Positions 43,454-53,300 of a stretch of DNA of 64,000 nucleotides are shown in pieces (the first letter of the stretch is position 1; every line of letters starts with the position of its first letter). This stretch comes from Paenibacillus silvae (lineage in GTDB: Bacteria > Bacillota > Bacilli > Paenibacillales > Paenibacillaceae). The notes under the pieces were generated by a model. That model was not told the origin of the DNA. It did no database searches and saw nothing but the letters and a program-made list of their open reading frames with translations. A program made the translations under genes and the position numbers. The stretch is taken from positions 8,551 to 72,550 of the forward strand of contig NZ_BMFU01000018.1 in assembly GCF_014639235.1 (NCBI RefSeq), in the 5' to 3' direction.

Positions 43454-44641
43454 CTAGGTCGGTATATTCTTCATATCCCGAATGGTAGCTGTTGAACGAT
43501 TCGTCATGTAGCTGTTAAAAAACTCTGTTTTGATCCCGGTCAGATGATGAAAGAAGGACGTCTCCACCTTCCAGTCCTGCTCGATCATATGTCGAATATC
43601 GACAAGCCCTTTCTTGGCAAGAAGATCAATGATCGTCCGAATCCGCATCGGTGTCTGCAAGGGAATCGTCTGGTCAAACGGCTCTCTCTCCAAATACCCT
43701 CTTCGGTGCATCGCGGCATAAAAATTACGATGCGATTTGGCATCCATCAGTCCCAGGTTGGCGGCACGATAACCTAACACTTGCAACGATGTTTTCCACT
43801 TATTTTTTAATTCAAGATAATGATCAGGATTGGTTAATTGGGGGATAGCCTTTATATCCTGTGCAAACTCTTCTTCTGGCAACAAAAATGCACCGGCAAA
43901 CAGATTGGCTTCATTTTCAATCTCTTTGTGCTCTTTCCGATCCAGACTCACAAACTCCTGACGATAGTGAAGCAACAGATGACCAAGCTCATGAGCGATA
44001 TCAAAATTTCGGCGTACTGCCGATCGTTTGATGTTACCCAATATAATGAACGGGCGATCCTTTCTCGTCCACAGACTGTATGCATCAATCCCTTCACCAA
44101 TCGCCTTCTCGAAGACGTAGACTCCGCTCTTTTCAATCCAGAACATCAGATTCTCGTTGGTCGCTGGCTCCAGATTTAATCGCTGCCGCGCGAGCTTTGC
44201 CACATATTGAATTTGGGTAGGGCGATCCTCGTGTGAATGATTCATATATTGGATCGCTTCTTCCCTGAGCTCAATGATCTTCAAGGTGGGAAGACTGATC
44301 TGAGAGGTAATATAGTTAACAAACGTATCCAGATACTCTACATGTTTGGCCTCCGTTTGTGTCTTGGAGATCACATTCATTACCTTGGACCGATACGCGA
44401 TGTTCATCACATTGATGTTGGTCGCATTATTTTGCCTGGCGAGCATATCCTTCTCGTAAAAATATTTGCTTTTGACGCTGAAAATTCGTATCAATTCATT
44501 CACAATCGGCACTTTGGGGGAAGTGTACGCATTTTCATACTGCCAGACCGCCTGCTCAGTCACACCAAGCTTCTCGGAAAGCTCTTTCCTCGAATACCCA
44601 TGCATGATGCGCAGATTGGTCAGATTTTCACCCATGAACAC
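43454..44641 (-). CDS. XRE-family HTH and ImmA/IrrE metallopeptidase fusion
   Basis: 395 residues: an N-terminal Cro/C1-type helix-turn-helix (~5-60; YSRKELSEKLGVTEQAVWQYE) and an ImmA/IrrE (COG2856) metallopeptidase domain (~150-290) with the zinc motif DIAHELGHLLLH (HExxH) and a downstream Glu/Asn-rich helix ENEANLFAGAFLLPEE. Such proteins cleave repressors or act as toxins or activators of toxin-antitoxin-like and mobile-element systems. GTG at 44641 has GGAGG 7 bases upstream. It follows the partner gene by 32 bases, so they form a two-gene unit with its own terminator. Biochemical role not proven. Confidence 0.85.
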   Translation of the reverse strand: MFMGENLTNLRIMHGYSRKELSEKLGVTEQAVWQYENAYTSPKVPIVNELIRIFSVKSKYFYEKDMLARQNNATNINVMNIAYRSKVMNVISKTQTEAKHVEYLDTFVNYITSQISLPTLKIIELREEAIQYMNHSHEDRPTQIQYVAKLARQRLNLEPATNENLMFWIEKSGVYVFEKAIGEGIDAYSLWTRKDRPFIILGNIKRSAVRRNFDIAHELGHLLLHYRQEFVSLDRKEHKEIENEANLFAGAFLLPEEEFAQDIKAIPQLTNPDHYLELKNKWKTSLQVLGYRAANLGLMDAKSHRNFYAAMHRRGYLEREPFDQTIPLQTPMRIRTIIDLLAKKGLVDIRHMIEQDWKVETSFFHHLTGIKTEFFNSYMTNRSTATIRDMKNIPT

Positions 44642-44673
44642 ACGGTTCCCTCCTTACTAGACTACGGGGTGGG

Positions 44674-45438
44674 TTACCCCTGCCGTTCTTCTTCCAATAT
44701 TTCAATATCATAAGCTGCCGGATCAAGCATGCCATCCGAATCAGGCGCGAGGACCTCGCGTTCACGATCATCAAGCTCGGCACCCGAGATAAGATCAGAC
44801 ATATCCTCTATCAAATAGGCTATATTATCATGCGGATTGGGCAAATAATGCTTTACCTTGGAGATTTGATATGCATCATCCATAGCATAAGTGAGAATAT
44901 GAAACTCATTATACATAGATGATAGTTGTTTGATCTCTTCTTTTACACGAGTCACCTGATTTAATGGAATAGGCAAGGAAAGCTGCACCACCTCTTCGGA
45001 CTGATGCAATTCATGATATGAAGAGTCCGTCGGAAATTTCAGATCTGCATTAATTTTCGACAGGTCATGTAAATACGTACGCAGTGCATCTTTACGATCC
45101 ATGCCTGCAGGTAATTTGGCCCGGGAAAAGCATTTTTCATTAAAGTAGGCTGCATTTTTAATCAAAAACAGAACTTTGGAGTCCTTATGTGTAAATTGAA
45201 GGTAATCCCAGGTTAGACCTGCTTTGGACTTTTTATGCGTGAATGCCTGTCCATCATATTCCTTAAAATATTCTGCGATTTTACTCTCAATAAAATTCCC
45301 CTTTGTCCAGGCAAAGGCTGAACTAATCTCCATCCGCTCTCGTCGATCTATACGGTGCTCAATATATTCTCGGTACCCTTCGATAATAGCTTTAACAATA
45401 ATCTCGCTATGCTTAGGCTTGAATTTATATTGTTCCAT
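44674..45438 (-). CDS. Partner protein of the ImmA/IrrE peptidase, function unknown
   Basis: 254 residues. No domain I can name with certainty; it resembles proteins that are commonly found beside ImmA/IrrE genes in firmicutes (a DUF5986-like family, low confidence). Features: a basic N-terminal region (YKFKPKHSE), a mixed alpha/beta body with TWDYLQFTHKDSKVLFLIK, and an acidic C-terminal tail (residues ~205-254, many Asp and Glu). GGAG lies 9 bases before ATG. The first gene of the pair. It could be the antitoxin-like substrate, or a sensor that the protease cleaves. Both are inference. Confidence 0.65.
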   Translation of the reverse strand: MEQYKFKPKHSEIIVKAIIEGYREYIEHRIDRRERMEISSAFAWTKGNFIESKIAEYFKEYDGQAFTHKKSKAGLTWDYLQFTHKDSKVLFLIKNAAYFNEKCFSRAKLPAGMDRKDALRTYLHDLSKINADLKFPTDSSYHELHQSEEVVQLSLPIPLNQVTRVKEEIKQLSSMYNEFHILTYAMDDAYQISKVKHYLPNPHDNIAYLIEDMSDLISGAELDDREREVLAPDSDGMLDPAAYDIEILEEERQG

Positions 45439-45525
45439 CTATATCACTCCGATTCAGAAGGTATAAAGGCTCCTTTTATTTTAAATGATATACAGCGTAG
45501 AAGATATGATTTTTTTCTTATATTT

Positions 45526-46065
45526 TTAAAGTGAATGACTCTGTGCCCATTGCATCAGTCGCTTTTTGGTGATCTTTCCATGTGACGTATGCTCTACAAC
45601 CTGCCCCTGATCCAGCAGCAGCACCTGCGGGGATTCATGGCGAATCTCGGTCTCTTCAGCAATACGGCGTGACAGCGGACGGTTCTCAATGACTTTGACG
45701 ATGCGATACTGCATGTTTTGTTTCGGGTCAGAAGCATTGGCGCCGACAAAAGCCATAAATTCCCGGTACCCACGCGCGCTGACAGGGCAGGTAGTGCTGT
45801 GTTTCAACAGAAGCACCGGATGCTCCCGGGAATCGAGAAGCACCTCTTCCCAATCCTGCGTTTTGTGCAGTTCCAACACATGCTCGCTTAACATGTCATG
45901 CGAATCAGCGCCTGTTCGCTTGCTAACCACTGAACCGATGACCACCCCCAGCGCAGCGCCAAATGCGATACCCAGCCCGATCTGCCCGGTGGCTGTACCG
46001 ATACTGACCCCGATTGCCAAGCCGACCGCCAGCCACAGGGCTTGATGATTTACCTTTTTCTCCAC
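45526..46065 (-). CDS. YtxJ-type bacillithiol-linked protein with N-terminal membrane anchor
   Basis: About 179 residues. Residues ~10-50 are a Gly-rich hydrophobic pair of helices (LAVGLAIGVSIG, GIAFGAALGVVIG). Residues ~70-179 are a YtxJ thioredoxin-like domain with a single Cys in STTCPVSARGY and the cis-Pro loop ESPQVLLL. YtxJ is thought to act in thiol redox control with bacillithiol; most YtxJ proteins are about 110 residues and soluble, so the membrane segment is an addition. Start uncertain: GTG 46065 is preferred because GGAAGG lies 9 bases upstream. Monocistronic. Confidence 0.78.
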   Translation of the reverse strand: MEKKVNHQALWLAVGLAIGVSIGTATGQIGLGIAFGAALGVVIGSVVSKRTGADSHDMLSEHVLELHKTQDWEEVLLDSREHPVLLLKHSTTCPVSARGYREFMAFVGANASDPKQNMQYRIVKVIENRPLSRRIAEETEIRHESPQVLLLDQGQVVEHTSHGKITKKRLMQWAQSHSL

Positions 46066-46177
46066 CAAAACCACCCTTCCTCAAGTATGTATCAAGCATT
46101 TCAGTTGTGTAGATTTAATTAACGATGGCCTTCACGGACATGCATCTGACAGAGACTCCAACCCACATTTTGATCAA

Positions 46178-46186
46178 ATTATAGCA
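46178..46186 (-). promoter_or_regulatory. Extended -10 promoter upstream of the ytxJ-like gene
   Basis: TGCTATAAT on the minus strand (TATAAT with TGN extension), about 115 bases before the ytxJ-like start. The -35 box is unclear. Confidence 0.45.
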
Positions 46187-46301
46187 CAGCCCTCTGCACC
46201 CGAGCTTTCAGAATCTGCATCTTTCGGGGTTCTAATTGTGATACACTGGTGTTAATTTGGAAACGATGAACATAAGAGCAGCTGAAAGGCGGAAATTCGA
46301 T

Positions 46302-47162
46302 ATGACATACGCTTTTACCATTGAACCACCGGATTATTACGCACTGGATAACGAGCAAGAGTTAATAGCCAAATGTCAGGAGTGGGGCCTGATCTCGGCC
46401 AAAGCCACCAAACTCAAAACGTTCTATTATAAAGGAAACGGACAGAATCTGCCCTGCACCATTCTCGGCTTTGTAGATCACATGACGGCAGTCATCGAGC
46501 TGGATAACGGACAAAAGCATTGTATTCACCCTTCGTATCTGAAAGAAATGCAGGCCTCCGGCTACAGCACACGAGGACTAAGCGGAGCGGGGACAGAGCC
46601 AGGAACCGAACAGGATGCATCAGGCCAAAGTGCTGAAGCTATTGAACAAACCGCTGAGCCTGCCGATACCTCTGATCAAGCTGACGCACCGGCCCGTTCT
46701 TATGATATGGAAGAAGATGAAGATAGCGAGGAATCATCCTCCAGACTCAAGGGTGACCCTGATGGCCTGGTGGAGGAATACATCGGTCCTCAGAGCGGTA
46801 CAGGTACAGATGCAGAAGCCAAACCTAAAACCAAAGCGGCACCGAAGGCCAAAGCCGTCAAAATTGATCTGCCCGATGGCAAAGTGAAGATGAGCGCAGT
46901 GGTCAAAGAATTTACGACGGTACCGAATCATTTCTCGGATAATGACGATGAGGTCATCATTTACGAATCCGTCACTATTACGGAGCCGGAAGTGATCGAG
47001 GTCGGTGACGCGTGGTCCAGCCATAGTGCAACGATGAAGAAGCAGGAGCTGGAGGTCGGTGACGTGCTCACGTTTGAAGCGAAAATCATCAAGAAAAAGC
47101 TGACCCGCAACCCGGTGCCTTATAAAATCAACAACCCGTCCAAGATTCAGAAGGAAGAATAG
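46302..47162 (+). CDS. Acidic-linker protein of unknown function
   Basis: 286 residues in three parts. The N-terminal ~95 residues form a compact beta-rich domain (TFYYKGNGQNLPCTILGF, VIELDNGQKHCIHPSYL). Residues ~100-215 are a low-complexity linker rich in Glu, Asp, Ser and Ala with a later Lys/Ala-rich basic patch. The C-terminal ~85 residues have a GDVLTFEAKIIKK and PYKINNPSKIQ pattern that resembles an OB-like domain seen in phage and DNA-related proteins, by eye only. ATG 46302 is chosen because AAGGCGG lies 9 bases upstream. It is monocistronic with a terminator. Function not assignable. Confidence 0.7.
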   Translation: MTYAFTIEPPDYYALDNEQELIAKCQEWGLISAKATKLKTFYYKGNGQNLPCTILGFVDHMTAVIELDNGQKHCIHPSYLKEMQASGYSTRGLSGAGTEPGTEQDASGQSAEAIEQTAEPADTSDQADAPARSYDMEEDEDSEESSSRLKGDPDGLVEEYIGPQSGTGTDAEAKPKTKAAPKAKAVKIDLPDGKVKMSAVVKEFTTVPNHFSDNDDEVIIYESVTITEPEVIEVGDAWSSHSATMKKQELEVGDVLTFEAKIIKKKLTRNPVPYKINNPSKIQKEE

Positions 47163-47190
47163 TTTCTATTTTTATGAAAAATTAACCCGA

Positions 47191-47227
47191 AAAACCTCCA
47201 TGCTACTTGTAGCTGATGGAGGTTTTT
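47191..47227 (+). terminator. Intrinsic terminator after the acidic-linker gene
   Basis: AAAACCTCCAT pairs with ATGGAGGTTTT and continues into a T run. It stands between convergent genes. Confidence 0.85.
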
Positions 47228-47332
47228 TTAGCAATTACTTATGAATTGGCTGTATTCCCCAGCCTTTATTCAGCAACATGCCGATCCGTTTTCCCATACC
47301 AGAAATGATACAATCCCCGTTTAACGAGATAC

Positions 47333-47761
47333 TCAGGCTTGTTCTGCTGCTGCACTGATTTGGAACAGCACGCCAAACTTGTCGGTTACATTACCGTAAG
47401 CCGGGCTCCAGAACGTCTCCTGAATCGGCATATTCACTTTACCGCCCACTTCAAGTTTACGGAAAATGTTCTTCGCTTCCTCAGCCGTGTCCGTATTGAC
47501 TGTAATCGTGATATTATCTCCAACGGTGTGCGGCATACCGGGCAGTGTGTCCGACAACATCAGCACCGAGCTTCCAATTTGCAAAGAAGCATGCATAATC
47601 CAGTCTTTGGCTTCCGGCGGAATCGGATGATCCGGACTGGATGGACCTTCTCCGAAAGTCTGCATTGCAAGCACTTCCGCACCAAATGCCTCTTTATAGA
47701 ACTCGACAGCTTCACGCCCATTCCCGTTGGTTACAAGGTACACATTCAAGCTAATTGCCAT
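47333..47761 (-). CDS. VOC-family protein, PhnB-like
   Basis: 142 residues, a vicinal-oxygen-chelate (glyoxalase/bleomycin-resistance) fold of the PhnB type: EAVEFYKEAFGAEVLAMQTFG at the N-terminus (in part: FYKEAFGAEV), WIMHASLQIG, LMLSDTLPG, and GNVTDKFGVLFQI at the C-terminus. Metal-dependent lyase or isomerase chemistry is usual for the fold, but PhnB members often lack metal ligands and their function is unknown. AAGGAGATG precedes ATG. A single-gene unit. Confidence 0.85.
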   Translation of the reverse strand: MAISLNVYLVTNGNGREAVEFYKEAFGAEVLAMQTFGEGPSSPDHPIPPEAKDWIMHASLQIGSSVLMLSDTLPGMPHTVGDNITITVNTDTAEEAKNIFRKLEVGGKVNMPIQETFWSPAYGNVTDKFGVLFQISAAAEQA

Positions 47762-47951
47762 GGATTGTTCATCTCCTTGAATTCATTTAATCATATGGTA
47801 CAGGCTCGTTGCGACAAGAGTATATAGGAATGCATCGTCCGCTGACAAGCACAAATTTCCCACTATATTCGCACGCCTTGACAGAGCTATATTTCTCCAA
47901 ATATGCTAAAGATATTCCCTGCTCTCACCATATCTTCTCTATTCAAAAAAA

Positions 47952-47985
47952 AGCCACTCTTCCGAGCATTATCGGTCAAGTGGCT
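47952..47985 (-). terminator. Intrinsic terminator of the small HTH gene
   Basis: On the minus strand AGCCACTTGACCGA pairs imperfectly with GGAAGAGTGGCT, followed by TTTTTTTTG. It lies 66 bases after the stop of the HTH gene. Confidence 0.75.
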
Positions 47986-48050
47986 GTAAATGTTTTATTC
48001 TGTTAGTACCCTGCTGAACAGGGAGGCACCGCCTTGTATTCTATGATTGA

Positions 48051-48275
48051 TCAGGCCTTCACAATACGATCGATCTCACTTTTTAACAAAAGGTATCGAT
48101 GCACACTTCTCATAATAGGTACCTTGGTGAGTTTATTTTTATCAACATACAGCTTCATCTGGTCTTTACTCAGCCCCAGCAGGTTGCCCGCTTCAGTCAC
48201 TGTCAGCACCACTTCGGGATTCGTTGCGTTAAAGGTCTTCTTTACCTTCTGGTTCCAGTCCTCAAATACCTGCAT
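48051..48275 (-). CDS. Small excisionase/MerR-like helix-turn-helix protein
   Basis: 74 residues. The middle has a MerR-like winged helix pattern: VLTVTEAGNLLGLSKDQMKLYVDKN, in part LTVTEAGNLLGL, with a following VPIMRSVHRYLLLKSEID. Similar proteins are excisionases or small regulators. GGAGAGG lies about 10 bases before ATG. It stands alone with its own terminator and no phage or integrase gene nearby in the window. Target unknown. Confidence 0.7.
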   Translation of the reverse strand: MQVFEDWNQKVKKTFNATNPEVVLTVTEAGNLLGLSKDQMKLYVDKNKLTKVPIMRSVHRYLLLKSEIDRIVKA

Positions 48276-48412
48276 AGATCTGTACCTCTCCTATCCATAG
48301 CCAGTTATGTTCAGGCTGAATACACTCAGTATACCATACTTGTGATCATTGGAACTTATGCCTCACCCGTGACTCTCAGGTGTTTATTGGAAAAGGCTTT
48401 GCTCCACATGTC

Positions 48413-48436
48413 AAAAAGAGCCGCGATCTCGCGGCC
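48413..48436 (-). terminator. Intrinsic terminator at the end of the glycan locus
   Basis: GCCGCGAGATCGCGGC hairpin on the minus strand followed by TCTTTTT. It ends the run of same-strand genes from 63.8 kb down to 48.5 kb. Confidence 0.8.
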
Positions 48437-48490
48437 CGGAAGGGATAACATGTCATTTGATATTTGCACAGCATACTCTGGCAACCCATT

Positions 48491-49363
48491 TTAGGCTTCG
48501 TCCCAGAAGCGGCGCAGATTGTCCATGGCGATTTTGGAAGCGGCTTTGCATTCCTCCATGCCTTCGAACTCCACCGTGATATTGCCATCATAGCCGGAGT
48601 CTTTGATCAGCTTGACGATTTTGCGAATAGGAATATCCCCTTGACCTACAATTGCACCACGCAGGAAGTTGCCATAGGTTGTCGTGAACCACTCCCCTTC
48701 CCCTGGATGCTCGTCATATGGACGGAAGTAGAAGTCTTTGAAATGGATAAGCGAAGCATACGGCAGATTGTTCATCACTCCGATGATCGGGTTCTCATCC
48801 ACACACATAAAATTGCCGATATCCAGCGTCGTTTTGAAGTTTGGTCGATCGACAGCATGCAGCACCCGCTGTACCCGATCACTGGCCTGTACGCTGAAGC
48901 CGTGATTCTCAATCGTAGTAGTCATTCCATACTGAGCTGCGTAATCCGCAATGATCTGGCTTCCTCTGACCATCAGCGGCAGATGCTGCTCGAACCAGGC
49001 AATCGTTGTACTCTCCTTCGGCAGCCTGAAGGCAGTAACGTCATGGCGCAGATGCCGAACACCCATAAGGTGTGCCACATCCACATGTCTCTTGACCCGG
49101 GCCACCTCTTCTTCAAAAGCCTCTTCTGTCTCCTGCACAAAATTAGCCGGCATGGAATAGTTCGACAGCTCGATGCCCGCAGCTGCGGCTCGCTCCCGAA
49201 TGGCATGGGCAAGCTCATGATTGTCCTCCACGGTATATCCGTAAGGCACCATCTCCATATGCTCGCCGCCGTTTGCTGCAATCCAGTCAATGACATCCAG
49301 CACCGTCATGGCTCCCGAATTCAGATCATTCAACAAACTGTACGTGCTCAGGCCAATCTTCAT
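48491..49363 (-). CDS. Sugar phosphate isomerase/epimerase (AP endonuclease 2-type TIM barrel)
   Basis: 290 residues, TIM barrel of the xylose isomerase-like/IolE-type family. Motifs: LSTYSL near the N-terminus, TTTIENHG (~160), KTTLDIGNFM (~190), LIHFKDFYF (~215) and NITVEFEGME (~270), which provide metal-binding Glu, Asp and His. It isomerises or epimerises a free or phosphorylated sugar in the cytoplasm. The start is ATG 49363, with GGGAG 8 bases before it; a GTG at 49372 is nearer the site. The upstream isomerase gene ends 12 bases before it, so they are co-translated. Confidence 0.82.
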   Translation of the reverse strand: MKIGLSTYSLLNDLNSGAMTVLDVIDWIAANGGEHMEMVPYGYTVEDNHELAHAIRERAAAAGIELSNYSMPANFVQETEEAFEEEVARVKRHVDVAHLMGVRHLRHDVTAFRLPKESTTIAWFEQHLPLMVRGSQIIADYAAQYGMTTTIENHGFSVQASDRVQRVLHAVDRPNFKTTLDIGNFMCVDENPIIGVMNNLPYASLIHFKDFYFRPYDEHPGEGEWFTTTYGNFLRGAIVGQGDIPIRKIVKLIKDSGYDGNITVEFEGMEECKAASKIAMDNLRRFWDEA

Positions 49364-49375
49364 CTGCTCCACTCC

Positions 49376-50254
49376 CTATCGTCGATATCGCTCAATGAAT
49401 TGCACGGCTTTACGAATGTCCACTTCCGGCTGGTGACCTACCTCACGCTCAATAGTCAAATACCCCTTATACCCAATCTCCTGCAGTGCGGCAAAATACG
49501 CATCAAAATCAACTGCCCCTTCACCCAGCGGCACTTCCCGGAAAAAGGTACCCGAAGCGACCATTTCAGCAATTTTTTCATGATCCATAGGCGCATACCC
49601 CACCGCACCGTATACATCGCGCGGATCAACCTCTTTCAGACGCAAACCGTCCTTCACATGGGTGTGCACGATGTAATCCTTGAGCAGCTTCACACCCTGC
49701 ACCGGATCATCCCCGGTGACCATCACCATATTGGCCGGGTCAAAATTGACGGACACTCCGTTTGTGGAGAGTGTGTCCAGAAAGCCTTTCAGATCAGCAG
49801 CCGTTTCCGGTCCAGTCTCAATGGCAAAGTAGGCGCCTGCGCTTTTCGCATATTGCCCCAGCTCCTCACAAGCGGCGTGCAGGGTGGCATATACCTCTGA
49901 GGAGGCATCATGCGGGACAATCCCGATATGCGTAGTTACAATATTTGTGCCCAGCTCAAGAGCCAGATCGACAATTCGCTTCGATTTTTCCACTTTCCAT
50001 GCATTATCCGCCTGAACCTGAAAGCCGTGACCGCCCAGATCGCCAACCAGCGCTGAAATCTCGAGCCCCAGACCATCAATGTAGCTTCGAAGCTCTTTAC
50101 GTGCCGCAGCAGACAGATTTTCGGGGTCCATCTCCCCCTTCACCGCATAGATCTGCACACCTTCTGCACCTGCGTCCTTGGCTTTGATCAGCCCTTCCCT
50201 GACCCCTACGCCAAAGCTATCCACGATGACACCGATCTTGTTCGTTAATTTCAT
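49376..50254 (-). CDS. Sugar phosphate isomerase/epimerase, second copy
   Basis: 292 residues of the same TIM-barrel family as the next gene, but not a close copy. Motifs: IGVIVDSF, EGVQIYAVKGEM, FAIETGPET, VSVNFDPANMVM, IVHTHVKDG and GYLTIEREVG, which together hold the metal site. CGGGAGG precedes ATG. It is in the operon downstream of the GH38 mannosidase (gap of 86 bases) and upstream of the other isomerase. It probably processes a sugar released by the locus hydrolases. Confidence 0.82.
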   Translation of the reverse strand: MKLTNKIGVIVDSFGVGVREGLIKAKDAGAEGVQIYAVKGEMDPENLSAAARKELRSYIDGLGLEISALVGDLGGHGFQVQADNAWKVEKSKRIVDLALELGTNIVTTHIGIVPHDASSEVYATLHAACEELGQYAKSAGAYFAIETGPETAADLKGFLDTLSTNGVSVNFDPANMVMVTGDDPVQGVKLLKDYIVHTHVKDGLRLKEVDPRDVYGAVGYAPMDHEKIAEMVASGTFFREVPLGEGAVDFDAYFAALQEIGYKGYLTIEREVGHQPEVDIRKAVQFIERYRR

Positions 50255-50340
50255 GTCGTACCTCCCGCGAATGATTGGATGGATAATCCTGTTTTTTAAA
50301 CACGCTCAGCCCATTGTACGTTCGATACCTATTATATACA

Positions 50341-53300
50341 TCAGCTCAATGGAACAAGCTTCACCGATTTGATCTCAAAGGGCCTGAAGGTCAGTTCAAA
50401 AGCTCCGTCTTCACAGGCAAGCGACTCTAACTCATCCTCCAGCAGATTGATGATGGACGCACGGACATGCTGTTCACTCCACTTCACCTGCACCTTCTCC
50501 CGCCCTCCACTTGATTCATAGAATCGGAGCACTGCGCCTGTTCCGTCTTCCGATACCTTGATTGTATCCAGAATGACATGTTCACTCTGGAATTGAAGCC
50601 AGCTGTGTCTGGAAGGCTGGGTGCCCCTATGCGGAGTCGCCGCAACAACCTGCACAGGATGATTCAGCTCCATGGCGCGCTGCACAACACTCGCCTGACG
50701 CCAGTCTCCCGCATGCGGCAGTACAGCGTACGTGAACTCATGCTGCCCTTGATCGGCGTGCACATCCGGCCATTTGGGCGCTCGCAGGAGGGACAGGCGG
50801 ATCATCCGATCCTTGATGTCATAACCATACTTGCAGTCGTTCAGCAGACTGATGCCGCTGTTACCCTCCGAAAGATCAGCCCAGCGATGCCCGCAGACCT
50901 CAAACTGTGCCCGTTCCCAGCTTGTATTGTTATGGGTCGCACGTTCCAAGGCACCAAACGGAATCTCATACGTTGCTTTGGCTGCCACCAAATCTGCCGG
51001 GAATGCTACCTTGAGCAGCTTGTGGCTCTCGTTCCAGTCTACACTTGTCTTGAAATCTACCCGGCGCTGGTGATGATACAGAATCACATCCTGGCTAATC
51101 TGCGAATCGTTCAGCTGCCAGCGAAAACGCAGTACATCCTGCACAGCGCTGCGCTGTACAACCTCTCTGGATACGAGCTGAACAGTCCCCGCCCGCTGCG
51201 ATTCAAATCGCGGATCAATGTCCCACGCATCCCAGTATGTCGGTCGGTCATGGAAAAGCTGCCATTCATTCGCTTTGTCTCCCGGCTTCAGCCATTCACG
51301 TTCTACCGTTTTGTCATACCATCTCGTGATCTCGCCCAAGTCGTTGAACTCCAGCGTGTAAAATGCAGTTTCCCATCGAGCAGGAATTGGCTCCAATCCG
51401 GATTGCTCCGCGATCGAAATAACGTCCTCCGACTCTCGAAGCCATATCGTGCTGTACCCGAAAGCCGGAATGGAAGGAACAAGAATATGCAGACTTGCCC
51501 CGCCTTCATAATGCTCGGCCTCACTAACCAAACGATTGCCAGGGCAATCATACGCTATCATTCCGGCCAGCTCCGCTCCCCCGGAGATGCAGATCACTTC
51601 ACTGCGCTCCCAGCCAAGGCTGTTGAAGATCACGTACGGTGTGCCAGGTACTTCATCTGTTGTAACGGTGTTGGTGAGTGCGCCAAGTGTATGCTGTAGG
51701 ACGTCATTGCCCATGGAAAACACCTTCGTATATTCCTCGGCAGAGGTAACGTATACTTCAGGGATGGACGTGCCCGGGATGATGTCATGGAACTGATTCA
51801 GCATCATCAGCTTCCAGCCTTCATCCAGTACTCCCTTGTTATGCGTGACCCTGTTGTCATCTGCCCCGAACTGGCTCCAGATCTCTGCTTCGCGATAGAG
51901 CACCTCGGCCTTGCGATTACTTCGTTTGTTCCTCGCATGGGTTGTATAGGTTCCGCGGTGCAGCTCCAGATACAGATCACCATGCCACTTCGGCAGTGTC
52001 GGTTCACCTGCCTCAATGCCTTCAAAAAATGCCCCGGCCGTGCTGAATCTGCTGACAGGCTGCCCCACCATCAGGTGAGCACGCTCGGCAAACTCCACCA
52101 TCTCATGCGTCACACCGCCGCCGCCATCGCCATGACCATAGAGCAGCATCTGCTCCGGATGTACGTCCTTTTGTTTGAAGGACTGCCAGTGCTCATCAAC
52201 ATCCTTGGGACGTGTATGCTCGTTCACACCATGGTTGAGGTAAGCCAGCACGGATGTACCGTCAATCCCTACCCAGTCGAACAGATCATACGGGAACACA
52301 TTCGTATCATTCCAGTTTAATTTGGTGGTCATAAAATAAGGAATGTCCGCAAGCCGCAAAATCTGCGGCAGTGAAGCGCAATACCCAAACGTATCGGGCA
52401 GCCACTCGATATTTGAACGCTTGCCAAACTCTGACTGATAAAACTGCTGCCCATACAAAATCTGGCGCACAAGCGATTCCCCGCTTGGAATGTTCAAGTC
52501 CGGCTCCACCCACATGCCGCCAACAAGCTCCCAACGCCCTTCGGCAATCCGAGCCTTCACCCGTTCATACAGCTCTGGATAATGCTCCTTCACAAAAGCA
52601 TATAACTGGGGCTGGCTCTGGGAATACACAAAATCCGGGTACGTGTCCATCAGTGTGCACATCGTAGAGAACGTTCGGCTCGACTTGCGCACCGTCTCCC
52701 GTACAGGCCAGAGCCAGGCCACATCAATGTGAGACTGTCCAACCAGATGCATAAAGCCGCTTCGGTACTGCTCCGGGTCTGCCTGCTGTACGTGCTGAGC
52801 GAGTCTCTGCTCCAGTTCCTGCAGCCACATTCCATCCTGCCAACGACACGGCTCATGATTCATCTCATCCATCACCTGATGCATTGCCCGGATCAGTGCT
52901 GTGCGCTTGGCATCTTTCTCCGGCAGGACCTGCAACGATTCGGAGAGCACCATTATGCTGTACATCAGGCTCTGGAGCGGTTGATTCACATGCACCAGTG
53001 CAGCTCGTATCCCCTGAATGGGAGGCTGAATCACTGCCTGCCGATTGAGCGGATCATGCGGTTCAGGGATCGGGTCATACAGTTCGATCTCCAGCTTCGG
53101 TTCAGCGCCCACACGCTCTATTGGCAGAGGCACAAAGGAATGATTGCGATCCAGTCCGTGATAAGGAACCCCATTCACCTTGAGCAAACCTTCCCCGCCC
53201 GCTTCAAAAAGAAATCCGACAGCCTGGCCCTGCCACGTCTCGGGAATCTGCACGGTTTTGCTCAGAAAATAGGTTGTTCCGTGCGTGCTGTTTAACGGAT

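Noticed and set aside
48464..49900. 478-codon open frame on the plus strand
   Set aside because: Antisense to both isomerase genes, which have good ribosome binding sites and family motifs. The product has low-quality composition.
50578..51699. 373-codon open frame on the plus strand
   Set aside because: Antisense to the GH38 gene; no ribosome binding site or domain seen.
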